Assembly (NCBI GenBank): GCA_019459285.1
Contig: JAIBEL010000005.1
Coordinates: 1 to 37,918 of the forward strand
DNA length: 37,918 nt
Origin: Rhizobium sp.
GTDB taxonomy: Bacteria > Pseudomonadota > Gammaproteobacteria > Burkholderiales > Thiobacillaceae
Direction: 5' to 3'
The notes beneath the pieces are model-generated. The model searched no databases. It was not told where the DNA came from and saw only the letters and a list, made by a program, of their open reading frames with translations. Each line of letters starts with the position of its first letter. Positions within the stretch are counted from its first letter, which is position 1. Positions 1 through 8,479 of this stretch are shown here, one piece after another. Both the position numbers and the translations under genes were made by a program.

Positions 1-1198
1 CGACAGCGGACTCCCAGGTCAGATTCCACACCGTGAGCTTGGCGCACATCGAATCGAAATAGGGCGGGATGACGTAGTCGGTATAGATCGCCGCGTCGAC
101 CCGCACGCCGGGGCCGCCCGGCGAGTAATAACGCGTGATGCGGCCCAGACTGGGCAGGAACTCGTTTTTCGGGTCTTCGGCGTTGACGCGGAATTCGATG
201 GCATAGCCGCGATGTGCGATGTTTTCCTGCCGGTATTGCAGCGGCAGGCCGGAGGCGATGCGGATCTGCTCCTGTACGATGTCGACGCCGGTGATGGTCT
301 CGGTGATCGGGTGCTCGACCTGCAGCCGGGTGTTCATTTCCATGAAATAGAACTGGTTGTCCTGGTCGAGCAGGAATTCCACCGTGCCGGCATTGACGTA
401 GCCGACTGCCTTGGCGGCGCGCACCGCCAGCTTGCCGATGTACTGCCGCTGCGCCTCGGTCAGTTGCGGGCTCGGCGCGATTTCGATGAGTTTCTGGTTG
501 CGCCGCTGGATCGAGCAGTCGCGCTCGAACAGGTGGATGATGTTGCCTTGGGTATCGCCGAGGATCTGCACCTCGATGTGCTTGGGCTGCACCACGCATT
601 TCTCGACGAAGACCTCGGGCTTGCCGAAGGCCTTGCTGGCCTCGGACACCACGCGGTCGTAGTTCTTCAGCAGGTCTTCCTCGTTGTCGCAGCGGCGGAT
701 GCCGCGCCCGCCGCCGCCGTTGGTGGCCTTGAGCATGACCGGGTAGCCGATCTTGTTGGCGAGCGCGCGCGCTTCCTCGACGTTTTCCAGGTTGTGGTCG
801 GAGCCCGGCACCACCGGGATGCCGGCGGCGATCATCGCATTGCGGGCCTGGATCTTGTCGCCCATGCGGCGGATCACCTCGGGCGAAGGGCCGATGAAGC
901 GGATGCCGCGACGCGCGCAGATGGTCGCCAGATCGGGATTTTCGGAGAGGAAACCGTAGCCCGGATGCAACGCGTCGCAGCCCGAGGCGGCTGCCAGATT
1001 GACCAGCGTGTGCGCGTTCAGATAGCCGAGAATCGGGTCCTTGCCGATGTGGTAGGCCTCGTCGGCCTTCTTTACATGGAGGGCGTGACGATCGGCATCG
1101 GTATAGATGGCGACCGACTTGATGCCCAGTTCGGCGCAGGCGCGCACGATGCGGACGGCGATCTCGCCCCGGTTGGCGACCAGTATTTTCTTAAGCAT
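1..1198 (-). CDS. pycA: Biotin carboxylase subunit, pyruvate carboxylase (PycA) type, 3' end cut by window edge
   Basis: ATP-dependent carboxylation of the biotin carried on a partner subunit. The 399 visible residues start MLKKILVANRGEIAVRI, the biotin carboxylase N-terminal fold, followed by the ATP-grasp glycine loop GGGGRGIRRC near residue 160 and the signature EMNTRLQVEH near 290. The stretch ADRHALHVKKADEAYHIG is, as I know the family, typical of two-subunit pyruvate carboxylase (PycA, partner PycB/OadA) rather than AccC of acetyl-CoA carboxylase, which has a different motif there. Automated annotation would probably say accC. The last ~70 residues lie outside the window. It is transcribed divergently from yceD, with an AGG-containing leader before the ATG. 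The biotin carboxylase call is certain; the pyruvate versus acetyl-CoA assignment is moderately sure, because the partner gene is not visible. Confidence 0.88.
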   Translation of the reverse strand, partial: MLKKILVANRGEIAVRIVRACAELGIKSVAIYTDADRHALHVKKADEAYHIGKDPILGYLNAHTLVNLAAASGCDALHPGYGFLSENPDLATICARRGIRFIGPSPEVIRRMGDKIQARNAMIAAGIPVVPGSDHNLENVEEARALANKIGYPVMLKATNGGGGRGIRRCDNEEDLLKNYDRVVSEASKAFGKPEVFVEKCVVQPKHIEVQILGDTQGNIIHLFERDCSIQRRNQKLIEIAPSPQLTEAQRQYIGKLAVRAAKAVGYVNAGTVEFLLDQDNQFYFMEMNTRLQVEHPITETITGVDIVQEQIRIASGLPLQYRQENIAHRGYAIEFRVNAEDPKNEFLPSLGRITRYYSPGGPGVRVDAAIYTDYVIPPYFDSMCAKLTVWNLTWESAV

Positions 1199-1232
1199 GG
1201 GCTCGCCTGAAGTTGGGATGGCTAGGGTTTCT

Positions 1233-1261
1233 TTGACAAAAAGAACGCGAAATCATATCAT
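1233..1261 (+). promoter_or_regulatory. Strong sigma-70 promoter of the yceD-rpmF-plsX-fab operon
   Basis: A perfect -35 TTGACA (1233-1238), a 17-nt spacer and a -10 TATCAT (1256-1261) place the transcription start near 1268, about 37 nt before yceD. It is the best vegetative promoter I see in the window, which fits a housekeeping ribosome/lipid operon. Confidence 0.75.
1252..1260 (-). promoter_or_regulatory. Extended -10 promoter for the divergent biotin carboxylase gene
   Basis: The minus strand reads TGATATGAT, an extended -10 (TGnTATnnT) without a good -35. It shares bases 1256-1260 with the -10 of the plus-strand promoter, so the two polymerases could not occupy both at once. Start point would be near 1245. 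Confidence 0.45.
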
Positions 1262-1304
1262 TGCGGGCTAATGTTGTTGGCCATATCTACCGGGGTGCGT
1301 CGTC

Positions 1305-1736
1305 ATGCTTCAGGCTGTTGAAGTCGATCCATGGCGTTTTTGCAGGGATGCGCAGTCGTGGGAAATCCAGTCCGATGTGGCTGCGTTCCCGCGACTTGTC
1401 CATGAATTTACGCAAGGCGCGCTGTTCTGTCGAGTTGTCGGACGAGTGGATCAGCGGGGCAGCTTGTCCCTGCACGTGTCGATCAGCGGCGAAGTGGGAT
1501 TGACGTGCCAGCGTTGTCTGGGGAGCATGCCGTATACGGTCGGGCTTGAGCGCACGCTGTATCTGGCGCGCAACGAGGCCGAACTGGAACGGCTGGATGC
1601 ATTGCCCGACAGTGACGCAATTCAGGCCGGCGAGCGATTGAGCCTGGTCGAGCTGGTTGAGGATGAAGTGTTGTTGAGCCTGCCGCTTGCACCCATGCAC
1701 GCAGAAGGTGAATGCTCCATACGTGGAGCGCAATAG
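1305..1736 (+). CDS. yceD: YceD/DUF177 family protein, rRNA accumulation
   Basis: A 143-residue protein of the DUF177 family, needed for 23S rRNA accumulation in E. coli and plants and almost always encoded just before rpmF, as here. The N-terminus MLQAVEVDPWRFCRD matches the family start, and the CQRCL pair (C68, C71) is the conserved cysteine motif. An acidic helix (LSLVELVEDEVLLSLPL) follows. The protein ends at about residue 143, some 20-30 residues shorter than usual, without the NPFAxL tail normal in the family; whether that is a real shortening is unclear. A GGGG stretch at 1293-1298 may act as ribosome binding site. First gene of the operon. Confidence 0.85.
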   Translation: MLQAVEVDPWRFCRDAQSWEIQSDVAAFPRLVHEFTQGALFCRVVGRVDQRGSLSLHVSISGEVGLTCQRCLGSMPYTVGLERTLYLARNEAELERLDALPDSDAIQAGERLSLVELVEDEVLLSLPLAPMHAEGECSIRGAQ

Positions 1737-1781
1737 GTTTGGGCGCCGGAATCCGGTGCCACGATTTTTAAGGAGTAAGAA

Positions 1782-1961
1782 ATGGCAGTCCAGCAGAACA
1801 AAAAGTCCCCGTCCAAGCGTGGCATGCACCGCTCGCACGATTTTCTGACCAACCCGCCGCTGGCCGTCGAGCCGACCACGGGTGAAGCGCACCTGCGCCA
1901 CCATATCAGCCCCAACGGCTTTTATCGCGGCCGCAAAGTCGTCAAGGCCAAAGGCGAATAA
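1782..1961 (+). CDS. rpmF: 50S ribosomal protein L32
   Basis: A 59-residue protein beginning [19 protein letters not shown], the L32 signature with the conserved SKRGMRR-like basic N-terminus, and ending [15 protein letters not shown]. The zinc-ribbon cysteines of some L32 proteins are absent, the cysteine-less form common in proteobacteria. AAGGAG at 1770-1775 is a strong ribosome binding site and fixes the ATG. It sits 45 nt after yceD and 68 nt before plsX, the conserved order that ties ribosome output to membrane lipid synthesis. Confidence 0.97.
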   Translation: MAVQQNKKSPSKRGMHRSHDFLTNPPLAVEPTTGEAHLRHHISPNGFYRGRKVVKAKGE

Positions 1962-2029
1962 TTCATTTACGCGCCACGGCGTGATGGTTCCCGCCCGGCG
2001 CGATCCACTCAGCCAACGATTCCGGCTGT

Positions 2030-3049
2030 ATGAGAAACATCACAGTCGCCATTGATGTCATGGGGGGCGATCACGGCCCCCATGTCACGGTCCCGGCGGC
2101 GATCCGTTGTCTTGCGCGTCATCCTGACCTGAACGTGATTCTGGTCGGGCCGCAGGACATTGTCGCGGCCGAACTCAAGGCGCGCCGAGCCAAGACCGGT
2201 CCTCGACTCATCGTGCGCCACGCCAGCCAGGTGGTGGCGATGGACGAGGCGCCGGCGCTGGCCCTGCGCGGCAAGAAGGATTCCTCGATGCGCGTGGCCA
2301 TCGACCTCGTCAAGTCCGGCGAGGCCGATGCCTGCGTGTCGGCCGGCAATACCGGCGCGCTGATGGCGACCGCCCGCTTCGTCCTGAAAACCCTCCCCGG
2401 TATCGACCGTCCTGCCATTGCTGCCGTCATGCCGACGACCACGGGTCATGCGCTGGTGCTCGACATGGGCGCCAACGTCGATTGTTCGGCCGAACACCTG
2501 CTGCAGTTCGGCATCATGGGCGCGATGCTGGTGTCGGCCGTGGAGCACAAGTCGAACCCGAGCGTCGGCCTGCTGAACATCGGCGAGGAAGACATCAAGG
2601 GCAACGAAATGGTGAAGCAGGCTGCCGAACTGCTGCGCGACAGCCACCTGAATTTCTACGGCAACGTCGAGGGCAACGACATTTTCAAGGGCACGACCGA
2701 TGTGGTGGTGTGCGACGGCTTTGTCGGCAACGTGACGCTGAAGGCCTCCGAGGGGCTTGCCAAGATGATTGCCACCACGCTGCGCGCCGAATTCCGTCGC
2801 AACTGGCTGACCCGCATCGCAGGCCTGCTGGCCATGCCGGTGCTGAGCGCCTTCAAACGCCGGCTGGACCCGCGCCGCTACAACGGTGCCACGCTGCTGG
2901 GGCTCAAGGGGGTCGTGGTGAAGAGCCATGGCTCGGCCGACCGCTTCGCCTTCGAGCACGCGATCGACACCGCCAGCGACGAAGTCCGCAACAACGTGCT
3001 GAAACGCATTACCGATCAGATCCAACTCCTGCAACGGGTAGCCGCTTGA
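2030..3049 (+). CDS. plsX: Phosphate acyltransferase PlsX
   Basis: 339 residues, full length. PlsX makes acyl-phosphate from acyl-ACP, the acyl donor for PlsY in glycerol-3-phosphate acylation; it is a peripheral membrane enzyme. Visible family motifs are [11 protein letters not shown] at the N-terminus, [10 protein letters not shown] near residue 105, DMGANVDC near 145 and [10 protein letters not shown] near 225. There is no clear ribosome binding site before the ATG. Its stop overlaps the TTG start of fabH by 4 nt (TTGA), implying coupled translation. Confidence 0.96.
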   Translation: MRNITVAIDVMGGDHGPHVTVPAAIRCLARHPDLNVILVGPQDIVAAELKARRAKTGPRLIVRHASQVVAMDEAPALALRGKKDSSMRVAIDLVKSGEADACVSAGNTGALMATARFVLKTLPGIDRPAIAAVMPTTTGHALVLDMGANVDCSAEHLLQFGIMGAMLVSAVEHKSNPSVGLLNIGEEDIKGNEMVKQAAELLRDSHLNFYGNVEGNDIFKGTTDVVVCDGFVGNVTLKASEGLAKMIATTLRAEFRRNWLTRIAGLLAMPVLSAFKRRLDPRRYNGATLLGLKGVVVKSHGSADRFAFEHAIDTASDEVRNNVLKRITDQIQLLQRVAA

Positions 3050-4005
3050 CCTATTCCCGCATTCTCGGCACCGGCAGCTATCTGCCTGCGCGCATCCTCA
3101 CCAACGCCGATCTCGAAAAACTGGTCGAGACGAACGATCAATGGATCGTCGAACGCACCGGCATTCGCGAACGCCATATCGCCGCCGAAGGTGAATTCAC
3201 CAGCGACCTCGCCATCCAGGCGGCACGCGCCGCACTCGACGTGGCGGGCTTGCAGCCCGACGACATCGATCTGCTGCTGGTTGCCACCACGACACCCGAC
3301 CTGGTGTTCCCCAGCACCGCTTGCATCGTGCAGTCCAAGCTCGGCATGACCAACGGCAAGCCGGCGTTCGACCTGCAGGCCGTGTGCAGCGGCTTCGTAT
3401 ACGCCCTGTCGGTGGCCGACCAGTTCATCAAGACCGGCGCGGCCCGGCATGTGCTGGTGATCGGTGCCGAAACGCTGTCGCGCATCACCGACTGGAACGA
3501 CCGAAGCAACTGCATCCTCTGGGGCGACGGCGCGGGTGCCGTGGTGCTGGGGGCATCCGCCGAGCCGGGCATCATCGCCACCCATATCCATGCCGACGGT
3601 CGCCACAAGGAATTGCTGCGCACGACCACCGGCGCTTCGACGGGCATGCGCGAACCGGCACTGATGCGCATGGAAGGCAATGCCGTGTTCAAGATGGCGG
3701 TCAATACGCTCGACCGCATCGTCGACGAAACACTGGAAGCCAACGGTCTCTCGAAATCCGACATCGACTGGCTGGTGCCGCACCAGGCCAACATCCGCAT
3801 CATTTCGGCCACCGCGAAAAAGCTCGGCATGAGCATGGACAACGTGGTGACCACGGTTGCCGGCCATGGCAATACTTCGGCGGCCTCGGTGCCGCTGGCC
3901 TTCGACGTGGCGGTGCGCGACGGCCGCATCCAGCGCGGCCAGACCGTGCTGATGGAAGCCTTCGGCGGCGGCTTTACCTGGGGCTCCGCGCTCCTGAAAT
4001 ATTGA
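3046..4005 (+). CDS. fabH: 3-oxoacyl-ACP synthase III (KAS III)
   Basis: Condenses acetyl-CoA with malonyl-ACP to start each fatty acid. The TTG at 3046 is chosen because it gives a 319-residue protein of normal family length beginning with the FabH N-terminus ([13 protein letters not shown]) and overlaps the plsX stop as TTGA; no in-frame ATG lies near. The upstream open frame to 2482 merely runs inside plsX. The catalytic triad is visible: C114 in QAVCSGF, H246 in PHQANIR and N276 in GHGNTSAAS. The GGGFTWG motif is near the C-terminus. 16 nt to fabD. Confidence 0.96.
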   Translation: MTYSRILGTGSYLPARILTNADLEKLVETNDQWIVERTGIRERHIAAEGEFTSDLAIQAARAALDVAGLQPDDIDLLLVATTTPDLVFPSTACIVQSKLGMTNGKPAFDLQAVCSGFVYALSVADQFIKTGAARHVLVIGAETLSRITDWNDRSNCILWGDGAGAVVLGASAEPGIIATHIHADGRHKELLRTTTGASTGMREPALMRMEGNAVFKMAVNTLDRIVDETLEANGLSKSDIDWLVPHQANIRIISATAKKLGMSMDNVVTTVAGHGNTSAASVPLAFDVAVRDGRIQRGQTVLMEAFGGGFTWGSALLKY

Positions 4006-4021
4006 TTCAAGGAACACGTAC

Positions 4022-4960
4022 GTGGCTGTTTTCGATAAAAAACTTGCTTTTGTATTTCCCGGACAAGGCTCGCAATCGGTTGGCATGATGCAGGGCTGGG
4101 GCGAGCGCGCCGAAGTGCGCACGACTTTTGCCGAAGCCTCCGACGCGCTCGGGCAGGACCTGTGGGCGCTGGTGACCGACGGTCCGGCCGACCTGCTGAA
4201 CCAGACCATCAACACCCAGCCCGCGATGCTCGCGGCCGATATCGCCGCCTGGCGCGTGTGGCAGGCAGCGGGGGGGGCGACGCCGGCGCTGCTGGCAGGC
4301 CACAGTCTCGGCGAATACGCGGCCTTGGTCGCGGCAGGTTCGCTGGGCTTTGCCGACGCGATCCGGCTGGTGCGTTTCCGCGCCGAAGCCATGCAGGCGG
4401 CGGTCCCGGAAGGCGTCGGCGCGATGGCGGCAATCCTGGGACTGGACGACGCCGCCGTGCGTGCGGTCTGCGCCGACGCGGCCGCAGGCGAAGTGGTCGA
4501 GGCGGTGAACCTCAACTCGCCTGGCCAGGTCGTGATCGCAGGCAACAAGGCCGCAGTCGAGCGCGCGATGGCGCTGGCAAAGGAAAAGGGCGCCAAGCGT
4601 GCCCTGCCGCTGCCGGTCAGCGTGCCGTCGCATTCCTCGCTGATGCAGCCGGCTGCCGACAAGCTGCTGGCGCATCTGCAGGGTGTGGCGATCGCGGCGC
4701 CGTCGATCCCCGTGCTGCACAATACCGACGTGCAAAGCCATGCCGATGCGGACGCGATCCGTGCAGCGCTGGCGAAGCAGCTGCATACCCCGGTGCGTTG
4801 GGTCGAGACGGTGCAGGCCTTGAAAGCCGCCGGTATCGAACGCGTGATCGAATGCGGTCCCGGCAAGGTGCTGGCGGGCCTCAACAAGCGCATCGACGAC
4901 AGCCTGCCTGCCGTGGCGCTGGTGGATGAGGCCAGCCTGCAGGCCGCACTCACCCAATAA
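4022..4960 (+). CDS. fabD: Malonyl-CoA:ACP transacylase
   Basis: 312 residues with a GTG start that puts the usual AFVFPGQGSQSVGM motif at residues 9-22. Transfers malonyl from CoA to ACP. Active-site S95 lies in GHSLGEYAAL, with H204 in VPSHSSLM completing the dyad. The C-terminal ECGPGKVLAGLNKR is also standard. The gene is 9 nt before fabG and shares its transcript. Confidence 0.96.
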   Translation: MAVFDKKLAFVFPGQGSQSVGMMQGWGERAEVRTTFAEASDALGQDLWALVTDGPADLLNQTINTQPAMLAADIAAWRVWQAAGGATPALLAGHSLGEYAALVAAGSLGFADAIRLVRFRAEAMQAAVPEGVGAMAAILGLDDAAVRAVCADAAAGEVVEAVNLNSPGQVVIAGNKAAVERAMALAKEKGAKRALPLPVSVPSHSSLMQPAADKLLAHLQGVAIAAPSIPVLHNTDVQSHADADAIRAALAKQLHTPVRWVETVQALKAAGIERVIECGPGKVLAGLNKRIDDSLPAVALVDEASLQAALTQ

Positions 4961-4969
4961 GGAGAAGAC

Positions 4970-5710
4970 ATGCTGCAAGGACAAATCGCTCTCGTCACCG
5001 GCGCCAGCCGCGGCATCGGCCAGGCGATCGCGCTGGCGCTCGGCAATGCAGGCGCCACCGTAATCGGCACCGCCACCAGCGACAAGGGCGCGCAGGCGAT
5101 CAGCGATTACCTCGCCGCGGCCAACATCAAAGGCAGCGGCATGAAACTCAACGTCACCGACGCCGCCGAAGTCGACGCCGTGATCGCGGCGGTCGAAAAG
5201 GATTTCGGCGCCATCGGCATCCTGGTCAACAACGCCGGCATCACCCGCGACAACCTGCTCATGCGCATGAAGGACGAGGAGTGGGACGACATCCTGGCGA
5301 CCAACCTCACTTCCGTGTTCCGCCTGTCGCGCGCGGTACTGCGCGCGATGATGAAGGCGCGCAGCGGACGCATCATTTCCATCGCTTCTGTGGTTGGCGC
5401 GATGGGCAATGCGGGGCAGACCAACTACAGCGCAGCCAAGGCCGGCATCATGGGTTTCACCAAATCGCTTGCGCGTGAGGTCGGCAGCCGTAACATCACG
5501 GTGAACTGCGTGGCGCCGGGCTTCATCGATACCGACATGACGCGCGCATTGCCGGACGCACAGCGCGAGGCCTTGCTTGCCCATATCCCGCTGGGCCGGC
5601 TGGGTGCCGCCGAAGATATCGCGCAGGCCGTCGCTTTCCTGGCGTCGCCTGCCGCAGGCTACATTTCAGGCACCACCTTGCATGTAAACGGTGGCATGTA
5701 CATGGCGTAA
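4970..5710 (+). CDS. fabG: 3-oxoacyl-ACP reductase
   Basis: 246 residues, short-chain dehydrogenase fold, NADPH-dependent reduction of 3-oxoacyl-ACP. Cofactor loop GASRGIGQ (residues 11-18), NNAG at 87-90, catalytic S140, Y153 and K157 (NYSAAKAG), and the C-terminal SGTTLHVNGGMYM. Strong AAGGAG ribosome binding site just before the ATG. A 72-nt gap with a hairpin separates it from acpP. Confidence 0.97.
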   Translation: MLQGQIALVTGASRGIGQAIALALGNAGATVIGTATSDKGAQAISDYLAAANIKGSGMKLNVTDAAEVDAVIAAVEKDFGAIGILVNNAGITRDNLLMRMKDEEWDDILATNLTSVFRLSRAVLRAMMKARSGRIISIASVVGAMGNAGQTNYSAAKAGIMGFTKSLAREVGSRNITVNCVAPGFIDTDMTRALPDAQREALLAHIPLGRLGAAEDIAQAVAFLASPAAGYISGTTLHVNGGMYMA

Positions 5711-5739
5711 CCGCCCCCGAAAGTTTGGTAAAATCGTCC

Positions 5740-5760
5740 GGCTTCAATTTTGTTGAAGCC
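5740..5760 (+). promoter_or_regulatory. Perfect hairpin in the acpP leader
   Basis: GGCTTCAA and TTGAAGCC form an 8-bp stem with a TTTTG loop, ending 22 nt before the acpP ATG and followed by TTATTT. A TAAAAT hexamer at 5729-5734, without a convincing -35, could be a -10 just upstream. The element may stabilise the very abundant acpP mRNA, punctuate the fabG transcript or attenuate; the T-tract is too short for a firm terminator call. Confidence 0.5.
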
Positions 5761-5782
5761 TTATTTCAAGAGAGGATCAGTA

Positions 5783-6016
5783 ATGGATAACGTACAGCGT
5801 GTAATTAAGGTCGTCGCCGAGCAATTGGGCGTCAACGAAGCGGACATCAAGAATGAGTCCTCCTTCGTCGGCGACCTGGGCGCCGACTCGCTCGACACGG
5901 TTGAGCTGGTGATGGCGCTGGAAGAAGAGTTCGGCTGTGAAATCCCCGATGAAGATGCGGAAAAGATCACCACCGTCCAGCAGGCGATCGACTACGTCAA
6001 CAGCCACTCGAGCTGA
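5783..6016 (+). CDS. acpP: Acyl carrier protein
   Basis: 77 residues, acidic, the carrier for growing acyl chains. S36 in [10 protein letters not shown] is the phosphopantetheine attachment site. The ATG at 5783 follows GAGAGGATCAGTA and gives the standard [17 protein letters not shown] start; an upstream in-frame ATG at 5750 lies inside the hairpin region and is rejected. Followed by 165 nt before fabF in which I see no gene, only a purine-rich ribosome binding site at the end. Confidence 0.97.
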   Translation: MDNVQRVIKVVAEQLGVNEADIKNESSFVGDLGADSLDTVELVMALEEEFGCEIPDEDAEKITTVQQAIDYVNSHSS

Positions 6017-6181
6017 TCGTTCACCCGGCTATTGAGTCGGCCCGGCCATGTGCGAAGCTGCAGTGCGCGTGCAATGCCCGCTCGCTTGGTGTGTTCGCCG
6101 GCCGTCCAATAGTGCGCCTTTCAATGTTCAATGATTCGGCCTACGTCCGTATCGTGCCGGATCGATAAAAAGGACTGACTT

Positions 6182-7414
6182 TTGTCCAAGCGTCGCGTTG
6201 TCGTGACCGGCCTGGGAATCATCTCCCCGGTCGGCAATACCATCCCGGAGGCCTGGGACAATCTGGTTGCCGGTCGCACCGGGATTGCCCGGATCACCCG
6301 TTTCGATCCTTCGCCTTTTGCATCCCACATGGCCGGCGAGGTGAAGGGTTTTGACGTCGAGCAATACCTCAATCCCAAGGAAGCGCGCCGCATGGATGTC
6401 TTCATCCAGTTCGGCATGGCTGCCGGCATTCAGGCGATCCGCGATTCGGGCCTCGAGGTCACCGAAGCCAATGCCGAACGCATCGGCATCAACATCGGCT
6501 CCGGAATCGGCGGGTTGCCGCTGATCGAGGAGACCCATTCCCTGCTGATGGAATCCGGCCCGCGGAAGATTTCTCCCTTCTTCATTCCGGGATCCATCAT
6601 CAACATGATTTCCGGCAATCTTTCGATCCTGTATGGGATGAAAGGCCCCAACCTGGGGGTTGTCACCGCTTGCACCACTGGTCTGCATGCCATCGGCCTG
6701 TCGGCCCGCCTGATCGAGCATGGTGACGCCGACGTGATGGTCGCCGGCGGCGCCGAATGCGCCACTTCGCCGCTCGGTGTGGGCGGCTTTTCCGCCGCGC
6801 GCGCGTTGTCCACCCGCAACGACGACCCGGCCACTGCCAGCCGTCCGTGGGACAAGGATCGCGACGGCTTCGTGCTGGGCGAGGGGGCCGGCGTGCTGGT
6901 GCTCGAGGAGTATGAACACGCCAAGGCGCGCGGCGCGAAGATATACGCCGAGGTGACGGGGTTCGGCATGAGCGGCGACGCCTATCACATGACGGCGCCG
7001 AGCACTGACGGTCCCCGACGCGCCATGCTGAACGCGATGCGCGATGCCGGCGTGAATCCCGACCAGATCGACTACATCAACGCGCACGGCACCTCGACTC
7101 CGCTGGGCGACAAGAACGAAACCGACGCAATCAAGCTTGCCATGGGCGATGCGGCCTACAAGACCGTGGTCAACTCGACCAAGTCGATGACCGGCCACCT
7201 GCTGGGCGGTGCCGGCGGGGTGGAATCGGTGTTCACCGTGCTGGCGGTGCATCACCAGCTGTCGCCGCCGACCACCAACATCTTCTCGCAAGATCCGGAA
7301 TGCGATCTCGATTACTGCGCCAATACGGCGCGCGACATGAAGATCGACTTTGCGCTCAAGAACAACTTCGGGTTTGGCGGCACCAACGGCTCGCTGGTTT
7401 TCAAGCGCGTCTGA
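6182..7414 (+). CDS. fabF: 3-oxoacyl-ACP synthase II (KAS II)
   Basis: 410 residues; elongates acyl-ACP with malonyl-ACP. A TTG start at 6182 is supported by AAAAAGGA about 8 nt upstream and gives the usual [20 protein letters not shown]-terminus. Catalytic C164 in [11 protein letters not shown]302 in [12 protein letters not shown]334 in NSTKSMTGH and H339; the C-terminal [14 protein letters not shown] is normal. Third gene of the fab set here to use a non-ATG start. Confidence 0.96.
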   Translation: MSKRRVVVTGLGIISPVGNTIPEAWDNLVAGRTGIARITRFDPSPFASHMAGEVKGFDVEQYLNPKEARRMDVFIQFGMAAGIQAIRDSGLEVTEANAERIGINIGSGIGGLPLIEETHSLLMESGPRKISPFFIPGSIINMISGNLSILYGMKGPNLGVVTACTTGLHAIGLSARLIEHGDADVMVAGGAECATSPLGVGGFSAARALSTRNDDPATASRPWDKDRDGFVLGEGAGVLVLEEYEHAKARGAKIYAEVTGFGMSGDAYHMTAPSTDGPRRAMLNAMRDAGVNPDQIDYINAHGTSTPLGDKNETDAIKLAMGDAAYKTVVNSTKSMTGHLLGGAGGVESVFTVLAVHHQLSPPTTNIFSQDPECDLDYCANTARDMKIDFALKNNFGFGGTNGSLVFKRV

Positions 7415-7463
7415 CCTCCGCGGTGGACCGTCCCATCGCATCCGATCAAGCCGGTTGTCCGAC

Positions 7464-7673
7464 ATGACCGTGCCTGAAGCCTTGCGCGCGGGGGGACCGG
7501 ACGGCACCATGAGCGGCTGTTTCAAGGCGCGTACCATGCAAATCATCCATGAACCGCAGCGGACGCCACGCTGCAGCCACACGGGCAGCGTCGGCGGCAG
7601 CAACCGCGACAGCCATTTCGATTCCAATATCCTGATCCGCAGCGCCCTGCTGCGCGTACTGGAAATCGCATGA
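7464..7673 (+). pseudogene. pabB: Remnant of pabB (aminodeoxychorismate synthase component I)
   Basis: An open frame of 69 residues that I do not find as an intact family member but that resembles the C-terminal chorismate-binding domain of PabB/TrpE. ALRAGGPDGTMSG corresponds to the usual LRAxFPGGSITG, KARTMQIIHEPQR to KVRAMEIIDELEPQR, TGSVG to CGSIG, and DSNILIRSALL to DTxIxIRTL. The GAPK motif has become GCFK, and the roughly 350 residues before and 40 after are missing. Its stop overlaps the pabC start as ATGA, so translation may still run into pabC. The homology is judged by eye only. Alternative: a chance short frame, but the collinear motif order argues against that. Confidence 0.65.
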
Positions 7674-8479
7674 TGCTCGTCAATGGCCAGCCGGCCGATT
7701 CGGTAGATGCCCGTGATCGTGGACTGGCCTATGGCGATGGCGTGTTCCGCACCCTGCGCACGCAGGGCGGACGGCCGTTGTGGTGGCGCGATCACTACGC
7801 CAAGCTGGCGGCCGACTGTGCGGCATTGATGCTGGACTGCCCTGACGATGCGGTGCTGCATGGGGAAGTCTGCCGTGTGGCCGAGACCGGGGAGGGAGTC
7901 GTCAAGATCATGCTCACGCGCGGCACCGGCGCACGCGGCTATGCGCCGCCGCCAAGCCAGGCGGCCACCCGGATCGTTTTCTCTGCGCCGTTGCCGGCGT
8001 ATGCGCAGGCCGGTGCGCCGGGCGCAATTGCGGCGCGTTGGTGCACCCTGCGGCTGGCACGGCAGCCCCGGCTGGCAGGGATCAAGCATCTGAACCGCCT
8101 GGAGAACGTGCTTGCACGGGCCGAATGGACCGACCCGGCGATTCTCGAGGGGCTGCTGTGCGATGACCTCGGTGCGGTGATCGGCGGGGTGATGAGCAAT
8201 CTGCTGCTGATCAAGAATGGCGAGCTGTTCACGCCGGACCTGAGCGAATGTGGCGTGGCAGGCGTGGCCAGGACGCGCCTGCTGCGGGCCGCGCCACGTC
8301 TCGGTATTCCGGTCCATGTCGGCCGTCTGTTGCCCGCGGCTATACTCGCTGCCGACGAAGTGGTGGTCTGCAACAGTGTCATCGGCGTGCGCCGTGTGGC
8401 CAGGCTGGATGACGCAATATGGCCGCCTGCGGGTTGGGCTGCGCTTTTGAGTAAGGCCTTGGATGAAGACGTCGATTAA
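7670..8479 (+). CDS. pabC: Aminodeoxychorismate lyase
   Basis: 269 residues, PLP-dependent fold type IV; converts aminodeoxychorismate to 4-aminobenzoate and pyruvate for folate. RDRGLAYGDGVFRTLR at the N-terminus and the Schiff-base lysine K139 in AGIKHLNRLENV are diagnostic, as is GVMSNLLLI in place of the aminotransferase consensus. Starts at one of two tandem ATGs (7670 or 7673), the first overlapping the stop of the pabB remnant. Its 3' end overlaps mltG by 17 nt. The synthase component I partner must be encoded elsewhere. Confidence 0.93.
   Translation: MMLVNGQPADSVDARDRGLAYGDGVFRTLRTQGGRPLWWRDHYAKLAADCAALMLDCPDDAVLHGEVCRVAETGEGVVKIMLTRGTGARGYAPPPSQAATRIVFSAPLPAYAQAGAPGAIAARWCTLRLARQPRLAGIKHLNRLENVLARAEWTDPAILEGLLCDDLGAVIGGVMSNLLLIKNGELFTPDLSECGVAGVARTRLLRAAPRLGIPVHVGRLLPAAILAADEVVVCNSVIGVRRVARLDDAIWPPAGWAALLSKALDEDVD

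Noticed and set aside
2482..3045. Possible N-terminal extension of fabH to 2482
   Set aside because: It only runs inside plsX in another frame; the product would be 507 residues against about 320 for the family.
3016..5085. A 689-residue minus-strand open frame
   Set aside because: Antisense to fabH, fabD and the start of fabG; no recognisable domain.
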